From contig JAJXRJ010000031.1 in NCBI GenBank assembly GCA_021629085.1, positions 1 to 25,310 on the forward strand: a stretch of DNA of 25,310 nt, read 5' to 3'. Source of the DNA: Oscillospiraceae bacterium. Its GTDB lineage: Bacteria; Bacillota; Clostridia; UMGS1810. This document shows positions 1-6,264 of this stretch, piece after piece. The position numbers and the translations under genes are program-made. The notes below the pieces were generated by a model. That model ran no database searches. It saw only the letters and a list, made by a program, of their open reading frames with translations, and had not been told where the DNA came from. Each line of letters opens with the position of its first letter. The stretch's first letter is position 1.

Positions 1-18
1 ACCTTGAACAAACTACCG

Positions 19-31
19 ATTCTTGGAAAGA
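19..31 (+). repeat. Left copy of a 13-bp inverted repeat around the AraC gene
   Basis: ATTCTTGGAAAGA here recurs exactly, in inverted orientation, at 1088-1100. This copy lies about 30 nt before the AraC start codon; the other sits at the predicted start of the candidate small RNA. Possible shared operator; could be chance. Confidence 0.5.
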
Positions 32-63
32 TAAGTGTAATTAAATGAACTGAGGTGTGGAAA

Positions 64-915
64 TTGGCGCCTATTTTCTCTCTTGCACAGCTAATTTCAT
101 TGTTATTTTCCAACGAAAAAACACACGTGTGCATTCACGACATGTCCGGGTTTTCCTCTGCCCCCATGCTGCGGGTGGACACCCAAAACCGTGTTCACGC
201 CCAGCACATCTGCAGCTGTGCCAAACGCACCAAAAAAGGGCTTCGCCTATGCCTTTGGTGCAAACAAAAATCCATTGAGAAGGCAGTGCAAAAACAGCCG
301 TATTGGGGTATGTGCCCATTGGGCATTGCAGAGGCGGTGTGCCCGATTGTGTTTGAAAACGAGCTTTTGGGCGTGGTCTATGTGGGAAATTTGCTGACCA
401 GTGAAAAAACAGCAAAACAACGGATTGCCCGCGTGGCAAGCATAACCGGCGCTTCCCGCTCCCAAATGGCCGCAGCGCTCCCTACCTGCCAGGCATGTGC
501 CGATATGGACCGATATCTTATGCTTGCCCAGTTTATCAGCGGATATATTTTATTGCTGTATCAACAGTTTGGACGCGAAACAGACAGCCAGTTCCACTGG
601 ACAGTGGAGCTTTTTAAAAACTATACCGATAGCTTTTTTAATCATGATTTAAGCATTTCCAGGCTTGCGCGGCTCTACCATGTCAACAGTAAATATGCCG
701 GGCGGCTGTTTAAATCGCAGATGGGGCAAAGCTACAGCCAATATTTAAACCATTTACGCATTCGCTATGCCAAAGCCCGTCTGACAGAATCGGATGAAAC
801 AGTGCTTCGCATTTCTATGGATGCCGGGTTTAACAATGTCACCTATTTTAACCGCATCTTTAAAGCTGCCACCGGCCTCTCCCCCAACGACTATCGTGCA
901 CAACACCGGCGCTAA
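64..915 (+). CDS. AraC-family transcriptional regulator with N-terminal PocR-like sensory domain
   Basis: Predicted cytoplasmic DNA-binding regulator. Residues about 5-160 resemble the PocR ligand-binding domain: a cysteine-rich region with a CSC pair, a CLWC pair, a CP in 'GMCPLG', another CP, and a late CQAC pair. The last ~95 residues are an AraC/XylS double helix-turn-helix, with 'SISRLARLYHVNSKYAGRLF' as the first recognition unit and 'GFNNVTYFNRIFKAATGLSP' as the second. The in-frame stop at 46-48 leaves GTG at 55 or TTG at 64 as start. TTG is chosen because GAGGTG at 52-57 sits 6 nt before it, whereas GTG overlaps that ribosome site. This gives 283 aa. The gene is convergent with the large operon, so it could regulate the operon in trans or a locus to the left. 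Family assignment is firm for the HTH and good for PocR; the ligand is unknown. Confidence 0.9.
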   Translation: MAPIFSLAQLISLLFSNEKTHVCIHDMSGFSSAPMLRVDTQNRVHAQHICSCAKRTKKGLRLCLWCKQKSIEKAVQKQPYWGMCPLGIAEAVCPIVFENELLGVVYVGNLLTSEKTAKQRIARVASITGASRSQMAAALPTCQACADMDRYLMLAQFISGYILLLYQQFGRETDSQFHWTVELFKNYTDSFFNHDLSISRLARLYHVNSKYAGRLFKSQMGQSYSQYLNHLRIRYAKARLTESDETVLRISMDAGFNNVTYFNRIFKAATGLSPNDYRAQHRR

Positions 916-941
916 AAAAAAGCCTCCCAAATTTGGGAGGC
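914..941 (-). terminator. Rho-independent terminator for minus-strand transcripts
   Basis: A perfect 7-bp stem (GCCTCCC at 922-928 with GGGAGGC at 935-941, 6-nt AAATTT loop) is followed on the minus strand by eight T residues (914-921). It ends leftward transcription from the operon or the candidate small RNA. The T-run overlaps the stop codon of the AraC gene. On the plus strand no T-run follows the hairpin, so it is a poor terminator for the AraC gene. Confidence 0.85.
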
Positions 942-960
942 AAGCAATGATGATTGGAGA

Positions 961-988
961 GAAAAGGCCGCAAGCACACCTTGCGGCC
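961..988 (-). terminator. First of two tandem minus-strand terminators
   Basis: Perfect 9-bp GC-rich stem (966-974 with 980-988, 5-nt loop). On the minus strand it is followed by TTTTCTCT. It lies 25 nt before the stronger terminator at 914-941, so the two probably act in tandem to stop leftward transcription. Confidence 0.7.
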
Positions 989-1087
989 CTTGCCACTGCC
1001 AGTTCCGTTCCATTATTAATATAAGGGAGAGCGAGAGAATCATTTGGCAGTGTGTGAAAAAAGTTTTTCAAACATTGTGCTTTTTGC

Positions 1088-1100
1088 TCTTTCCAAGAAT
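1088..1100 (-). repeat. Right copy of the 13-bp inverted repeat
   Basis: Minus-strand ATTCTTGGAAAGA directly follows the -10 element TATACT, so it spans the expected transcription start of the candidate small RNA. Identical to 19-31 on the plus strand. Confidence 0.5.
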
Positions 1101-1129
1101 AGTATAGCATGTGCATGCATGATGCACAA
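1101..1129 (-). promoter_or_regulatory. Candidate extended -10 promoter with an inverted repeat in its spacer
   Basis: On the minus strand: TTGTGC (1124-1129), a 17-nt spacer, then TATACT (1101-1106) preceded by TGC, an extended -10. The -35 match is weak (3 of 6) but the TGn element compensates. An inverted repeat GTGCAT-N5-ATGCAC (1111-1127) covers the spacer and part of the -35, a typical operator position. It drives leftward transcription away from the GH28-like gene, so it serves no annotated protein gene. Confidence 0.5.
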
Positions 1130-1201
1130 GATGCCAATTTTGTCAACTTTTTTTACGTTTTTTGCCTGCTTTTTAAAGTTTTTATAAAAAATGTCCACAA
1201 A

Positions 1202-2470
1202 TTAATCACAGTCTGTGTGTTCTGTCACTATGGGCGGCCGTCCGCTTTGTGCACCATCTAAAAACTCCACCGTGTTTGCAATCGTTAATCCCTTTACATT
1301 GCGGGCATACAGGCCATGTGCCGGCAGGTGGCCGTAATTGTATGGGTCGGGGTAGCATCTGCCGCAGGGGATAACTGGGCCATTTATGGCAGGATACGTT
1401 TCCAGATTGCGCACCTTAATCTCTTCTAACAAAACATTCTCAACCATTGCGCCGTCCTGCACATTGATTTGGCTGGCACGCCGCGCCTCTTTTACCTGCA
1501 CATTGCGCACCGTGATATTTTCAATTTTCCCCATTTTTGCATTGGAATCCAGGGTTTTACGGTTTTGCAATAAAATGAAAATGGGGGTGTTCACCTGATG
1601 GACGATGTAGTTTTCAAAGGTGATATCGTGTACAAACGCGCCGTCGTTGGACTCTACATTTACCGCGGAAATGGGATATCCGCCCTCATCCGGATATCCG
1701 TGCACCGACGCGCCCGGATGCCGCTTGACCGTGATGTTTCGAAACGACACATCATAAATATCCCCCACTGTTTCCGTGCCAATTTTGGTTGCGTTGCAGG
1801 TGGTTGCCAAAACGCAGTCCGATACGCGGATGTGGAACATATCCCTTCGCGTATTAGACGGGTCCTTAGGGTCAAAGCTTTTTAAGCAGATGGCGTCGTC
1901 GCCCGTTTCAATGTCGCAGCCAGTAATTTCCACATTCCGGCAGGAGTTTAAATCAATGCCATCGGTATTTTGGGAAATTAGGTATTCAGGATTTCGAATG
2001 GTGACACGATCAATTTTCACATCCTCACAGTTGTTGAGGTGGAAGGTCCATGCAACAGAATCCGTAATAATCACATCCTGCAAAAAAATGCCGGAAGAAT
2101 CGGAAAACCGCAAAACCCCATGTGGGCGGTAAGAGGCCAGCCGCTTTCCAACCATGTCGTGATATGCATAGCCGCTATCGCAAAGCGTACCGCCGCAAAT
2201 GCGGATGTTTTGCACATTTTGCGCCAAAAGCAGCGGCTGTAAGCTGCAATCTTTCCAATCGGTGTAAATTGGGCTGGCAGTCAGCTTTGCGCCGGCATCC
2301 AATTTTAAGTCGCTGCCAGACCGAAGCAGCAGGCTGGTCACCACATATTCCCCCGCCGGGAAAAACAGGGTTTCTCCCGCTTTCGCTGCCTGGTCAATCG
2401 CTGCCTGAATGGCGGTTGTGGTTTGCGCCACATCTGTTTTGGCCGATAAAGCCGCATCAATGGTAAGCAT
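1202..2470 (-). CDS. GH28-like right-handed beta-helix glycosidase, cytoplasmic
   Basis: Resembles family GH28 (polygalacturonases and relatives), which hydrolyse galacturonosyl linkages in pectic chains. The N-terminus carries the 'IQAAIDQAAKAGETLFFPAG' start common to parallel beta-helix enzymes. The GH28 aspartates are present: NTDG (Asp near residue 170) and TGDD (near 191-192). The usual GHG and RIK motifs are not: the GHG position reads CNATKIGTET and no RIK is seen. There is no signal peptide, so it probably acts on imported oligosaccharides. ATG at 2470 is preferred over the TTG just upstream because AAGGGAAG lies 7 nt before it. It is the last gene of the operon, 15 nt after the propeller gene. 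422 aa, normal for the family. Exact substrate uncertain. Confidence 0.8.
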   Translation of the reverse strand: MLTIDAALSAKTDVAQTTTAIQAAIDQAAKAGETLFFPAGEYVVTSLLLRSGSDLKLDAGAKLTASPIYTDWKDCSLQPLLLAQNVQNIRICGGTLCDSGYAYHDMVGKRLASYRPHGVLRFSDSSGIFLQDVIITDSVAWTFHLNNCEDVKIDRVTIRNPEYLISQNTDGIDLNSCRNVEITGCDIETGDDAICLKSFDPKDPSNTRRDMFHIRVSDCVLATTCNATKIGTETVGDIYDVSFRNITVKRHPGASVHGYPDEGGYPISAVNVESNDGAFVHDITFENYIVHQVNTPIFILLQNRKTLDSNAKMGKIENITVRNVQVKEARRASQINVQDGAMVENVLLEEIKVRNLETYPAINGPVIPCGRCYPDPYNYGHLPAHGLYARNVKGLTIANTVEFLDGAQSGRPPIVTEHTDCD

Positions 2471-2485
2471 CAAATTTCTTCCCTT

Positions 2486-5400
2486 CTAAGTGTTTTTTCT
2501 CAGTTTCCAAAGTGTGGACAGCGGCGCACACGACGCCGTACCGTCCCACAAATAGGCCCGAAGCTCGCTGCCCTCATCAATTTCTTTGTCGCTTAAATCT
2601 ATAGTGAGCATCAGCTCTGGTGACTGTAAAAGGTTCGTACGTGTTCCCACAACGGTTTTTATAAGCATTCCATCTTCATAATACGCCAGCACTGGCTGGG
2701 CAAACTGTGTTTGTTCCAGATTGGTGTGAATGATTGCAGTAATTGGTGCGGCGATGAGCGTGTCGGTTTCCATCCCGCACGCCACTGTTAACACCGGCTC
2801 ACGCCCCTGCGCGGCAACAGAGTGCACCCGCGCGCCGTCTTGTGTTGGCTTTGTGGTTGTGGAGCGGTATTCCACATACAGCAGAAGTTCTTCTTTTCCC
2901 GCGTCCGAAAGCCGTTTCACCAGCTCAGTTACGTCAATTTCAAAGCTGCCCGTCACAGCGTTATAGCCCGCGCTTGCCGTCGCCTCCGCATTTTCTGCAA
3001 TTTCGGGTGAATCAGTACCAAACCCGTCTATCACTTCATAGATGTAAAAGCTGCCGCCCATGTTGATTTTTGCAATATTGAGCGTGAGTACTGCGCTTGT
3101 CACCATCCGCAGCCGGCCGGTGTCCAGCCGGTAATACAGCCTGCTGGTCGCCCCGGTGGAGTTTACATTGAGCGCGTGATACCCACCGCCGCTGGAAGCC
3201 TGATTGACATACTTCGTGGTGGTGCCGTCCGCATCTGTCAATACATACACCTCTTCTGCCGGGATTGTGCTCATTTGTGACGGTGTGTAAAATGCGCAGT
3301 CCGCCAATGTCTCCCACAGCGCAGTAAAGGTGACAGGGTGGGATGGCATTGCAAACGTCTCGCCTGGCAAATAGACGTGAACGCCGTCTGACCAGCCGGC
3401 AAAGCGGCAGCCAGTTTTTTGGAACGGGTTTTGGGGGATGGACAGCGTCTCTCCCGCCGCCAGGCAAGACAGCGTTTGGGTTTCCCCGTCGCCGGACGAC
3501 AGTGTGATTGGATATGTCATTTCATACTCCACCACAATTTGCGGCGGCCGGGCAGACTGCACACCTAAAATGCTATACAGCCACCCATATGGATTGTTGC
3601 GTTCCGGCTCTGCTTTTAGCATCAGGTTGATTTCGTCTGTAGAGAGGTCGAGTGATGCAACATAATCTGTGATGTCAAAGCTCCAGGTGGTCCAGGCCGT
3701 TTCTGGCTTGACTGTCTGTGCAATCACAGGCGTTTCGCCGGTTTGCGGGCTGTTTTGATAACAGATGGTATCTGCATCCCATCCCTCTGAAACTGGATAA
3801 ATGCTCAGCCGTGCGCCGTATTTTTCCCGCCGTCCAGTGATCTTTAACGTGGCGGATACAATCCGCTTATCCGCATTGCTTTCCAAAGAAGCCTTGTAAA
3901 ACAGGCGGTCGTCAATCTGCACACCATTGTATTCGTTTGTGGCGATTTGATCCACCGCATAGGCGTCAGTTTCCAGATTGGCTGTATTTTGGGTTGGGTT
4001 TTCCAAACTCACCCGCCCTACGCTTTGCGCGTCAATCGCAATGGTGCGCGGCTGGAAACCCGCCAAATACGCATCGTAGTCAAACTTGTCATATTCATAC
4101 CGGATGGTCCCGTAATAAGTGCCTAAAAGTGCCTCGTTTGAATTTTTAGAAAATGCGATGGAATTGATAATCCGGTTGGAGGGCAGCCCAGGCACCACAT
4201 GCCAGGTCTCGCCGCCATCCAAAGATTCATAAAGCCCGGGGGAGCGGGTTCCGTTTGCTGTGCACCGCCCGCCGCAAAGCAGATGATTGGGATTTTTTGG
4301 GTTTTGCGCAATGGCCTCCATTAAGCAGGCCGCGCCATTCCCCTTCACCAGGCCGTCCCCTTCGTCAAAGGTTGTGATGCTATTCCCGTCAATTTTTACA
4401 ACCGAGCCGTTATAACATCCCACAAAGGCCACATCTGGGTCATTGACATCCGCAACTGCACTGCGCGGGTCAGACATTTCTGCAATTTTTGTCCAGGTTT
4501 GGCCGCAATCGCGCGAGCGGTACATCCCCTTCCCGGATTTTCCGTATACTACGTCCGGGTCAGCGCCTGACACTGCGAGGATGGTCACCTCGTTTTCCTC
4601 CCATGTCTCACCGCCGTCATAGCTTGTGACATGCGAGGTGTAGATAATATCCTCATCCTCAGGATGGAACCGGATGAGCCGGTAAGCTGAATCAGACTCG
4701 GCACCTGCAATCTGCGTCCACGTCTTGCCGCCGTCATGGCTTTCGCTCAAAATCTGTTCCGCCCACTCCCCAAGCGCGATCAAGATATGCCCGTTCTTGT
4801 GGGGGTTTAGCGCAACGCTGCCCACTGTACGGGCATCCTTATAGCGGCCAATGCCATCTATCATCTGCATAGCCGGCAAGCTTTGCGGCTGATACGGCGA
4901 GGTGGTAACGCCGAGGCCTTTGTCCACAAACGCAAAATAGAGCGTGCCGTCCGGCGCAAAGGTAAACTCGTTGACATAGTTGCCAGAATAGCCCGAACTG
5001 CTGTATGCAAAATTTTTCCCGCCGTCGGTGGATCTGTAAATGATGTCGCCAAAGGAGTAAAATACAATTTCCGGGTTTTGCGGGTCAAACACAATCCCCT
5101 CTGCATAATACCCGGTTGTGCCCTTTGTAGCGATATCCTGATTGGCCACCTTGGGGGTAATCCAGCTATCACCGCCGTTTTCGCTCACACGGAGCGGATA
5201 AGCCATTTGCGAATAGATGAGATACAGCCGTCCCGTTGGGCCAAATTCAATTTTTACAGGCGTGTTTTTGCTGGCATAGCCCGGTTCGTTTTGCTTGCTC
5301 CACGTCTCACCTTTGTCAAAGCTCTCATAGAGCCCCTTGTCAGTCCCGCCAAACACCGCAAGGTAATGGTCCGGATTTTGAGGGTCCACGGCAATGGAAG

Positions 5401-6193
5401 TTACACTGCCGGACATTCCCCCGTTTTTTGCACTCCACGTTTCGCCGCCGTCAAACGATGCCCAAAGGCCGTCCGCCTGTGCAGCCAAAATTGTGCTGCC
5501 ATCCTGTGAAACGTCTAAATCCCACACGTTGGAGGACGTCTGAACACCGCCCAAATTTTCCCAGCTTGCACCGCCGTCGGTGGTTTTCTGCACACCAGCG
5601 CCGGTGAGTGCATACAGATTGCCCGCCGCGTCAAACTGGAGCAGCTTGCCGCATGCCCCCACTGCAATATCTGCAGAAAGCACCTGTTCCCAGGTTTTGC
5701 CCGCATCCGTCGTCTTGTAAACGCCGTCTAACGTTGTAGCTGTAATTTTATCAGGTGCATTTTTTGCCGTTTGTACCAGATAGGCCGTTTGCGCCTGCGT
5801 GGGGTGGAATGTGATGTCGGGAACCGACCACATGTAGATGTTATTGTTGATAGAAACCCAATTTTTCCCGCCGTCATAGCTCCCCCACAGTCCGCTCATA
5901 TCCGTTCCCATCAGCATCAAATCGCTGTCCACTGGCGACATGGCAAAGCTCATAATAATCTGCCCGCCCTCGCCCGCACGCCGGCCAATTGCCGCTTCTG
6001 CTTCCGACTGCATGTGGTACATGGAAAACCATGGCGCATATCGCGTACTTTTGAGCGACTCGGCGTACGGCTCAAAATAAGCGTCTGAATGTTCGGGAAT
6101 ACTTCCCGGATCGTTTTGCTGTGCATAGGATATTCCGGATAGCGTTCCAAACAACATGCAAAGCACCATTATAAAAGCGAATTTCCGTTTCAT
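2486..6193 (-). CDS. Secreted BNR/Asp-box propeller protein with DNRLRE, InlB-like and second DNRLRE modules
   Basis: 1235 aa with a signal peptide (cleavage near residue 24, GISYA). Residues about 65-700 hold roughly eleven Asp-boxes (for example SYDGGKNW, SFDKGETW, SHDGGKTW), a sialidase/GH74-type beta-propeller. 'MGTDMSGLW' near residue 98 matches the place of the first catalytic Asp of GH74; I cannot place the second. Then come a DNRLRE (CBM96-like) module (~716-892), an InlB/Flg_new-like repeat (~895-962, with FAGWSDG), a second DNRLRE-like module (~963-1140), and a small C-terminal domain (~1146-1230) shared with the 503-aa protein. The propeller is a close paralogue of that in the 845-aa protein encoded just upstream, but the tail differs. 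Probably extracellular polysaccharide binding or cleavage; the exact activity is unknown. Confidence 0.85.
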   Translation of the reverse strand: MKRKFAFIMVLCMLFGTLSGISYAQQNDPGSIPEHSDAYFEPYAESLKSTRYAPWFSMYHMQSEAEAAIGRRAGEGGQIIMSFAMSPVDSDLMLMGTDMSGLWGSYDGGKNWVSINNNIYMWSVPDITFHPTQAQTAYLVQTAKNAPDKITATTLDGVYKTTDAGKTWEQVLSADIAVGACGKLLQFDAAGNLYALTGAGVQKTTDGGASWENLGGVQTSSNVWDLDVSQDGSTILAAQADGLWASFDGGETWSAKNGGMSGSVTSIAVDPQNPDHYLAVFGGTDKGLYESFDKGETWSKQNEPGYASKNTPVKIEFGPTGRLYLIYSQMAYPLRVSENGGDSWITPKVANQDIATKGTTGYYAEGIVFDPQNPEIVFYSFGDIIYRSTDGGKNFAYSSSGYSGNYVNEFTFAPDGTLYFAFVDKGLGVTTSPYQPQSLPAMQMIDGIGRYKDARTVGSVALNPHKNGHILIALGEWAEQILSESHDGGKTWTQIAGAESDSAYRLIRFHPEDEDIIYTSHVTSYDGGETWEENEVTILAVSGADPDVVYGKSGKGMYRSRDCGQTWTKIAEMSDPRSAVADVNDPDVAFVGCYNGSVVKIDGNSITTFDEGDGLVKGNGAACLMEAIAQNPKNPNHLLCGGRCTANGTRSPGLYESLDGGETWHVVPGLPSNRIINSIAFSKNSNEALLGTYYGTIRYEYDKFDYDAYLAGFQPRTIAIDAQSVGRVSLENPTQNTANLETDAYAVDQIATNEYNGVQIDDRLFYKASLESNADKRIVSATLKITGRREKYGARLSIYPVSEGWDADTICYQNSPQTGETPVIAQTVKPETAWTTWSFDITDYVASLDLSTDEINLMLKAEPERNNPYGWLYSILGVQSARPPQIVVEYEMTYPITLSSGDGETQTLSCLAAGETLSIPQNPFQKTGCRFAGWSDGVHVYLPGETFAMPSHPVTFTALWETLADCAFYTPSQMSTIPAEEVYVLTDADGTTTKYVNQASSGGGYHALNVNSTGATSRLYYRLDTGRLRMVTSAVLTLNIAKINMGGSFYIYEVIDGFGTDSPEIAENAEATASAGYNAVTGSFEIDVTELVKRLSDAGKEELLLYVEYRSTTTKPTQDGARVHSVAAQGREPVLTVACGMETDTLIAAPITAIIHTNLEQTQFAQPVLAYYEDGMLIKTVVGTRTNLLQSPELMLTIDLSDKEIDEGSELRAYLWDGTASCAPLSTLWKLRKNT

Positions 6194-6224
6194 ATGCCAC
6201 CTACCGTTTCAAAAATAAAAGTCC

Positions 6225-6255
6225 AATCGGCAAAGAGCAATGCCCCTTGCCGATT
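6225..6255 (-). promoter_or_regulatory. Intercistronic hairpin between the two paralogous propeller genes
   Basis: Perfect 9-bp stem (AATCGGCAA 6225-6233 with TTGCCGATT 6247-6255) and a 13-nt loop, 9 nt after the stop of the upstream gene. On the minus strand it is followed after 4 nt by TTTTATTTTT, so it could be a partial terminator, or an mRNA-stabilising structure that sets the relative level of the last two genes. Confidence 0.5.
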
Positions 6256-6264
6256 TAAAAATTC

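Larger units (their letters stand above)
914..1094 (-). ncRNA. Candidate small RNA (or processed operon 3' UTR) ending in tandem terminators
   Basis: A good extended -10 promoter (1101-1129) predicts a start near 1094, and the tandem terminators give ends near 960 or 914, hence a transcript of about 140-180 nt. Between them an 8-bp pairing (CACTGCCA/TGGCAGTG, plus-strand 994-1001 and 1045-1052) closes a 43-nt loop. The loop exposes a pyrimidine-rich stretch ending CTCTCCCTTAT on the RNA strand, of the kind that pairs with Shine-Dalgarno sites. A 11-codon ORF (1040-1075, MFEKLFSHTAK) lies near the 5' end with only a weak ribosome site. Promoter, stem and terminators are visible; expression and function are inference. 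The same bases would also be transcribed as the operon 3' UTR. Confidence 0.4.

Noticed and set aside
1..54. Promoter of the AraC gene
   Set aside because: TTGAAC (4-9) and TGTAAT (36-41) are present but their spacing is far from 17 nt; the true promoter may lie partly outside the window.
754..1146. Minus-strand 130-codon ORF across the AraC 3' end and the gap
   Set aside because: Overlaps the well-supported AraC gene and both terminators, begins upstream of the predicted sRNA promoter, and its protein shows no recognisable motif.
1141..1200. Independent terminator directly after the GH28-like gene
   Set aside because: The stretch is A/T-rich with only weak pairing (AACTTT/AAAGTT) and no GC-rich stem, so termination more likely occurs at 914-988.
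4883..5509. Plus-strand 208-codon ORF
   Set aside because: Shadow of the Asp-box propeller gene on the other strand; composition follows the antisense frame.
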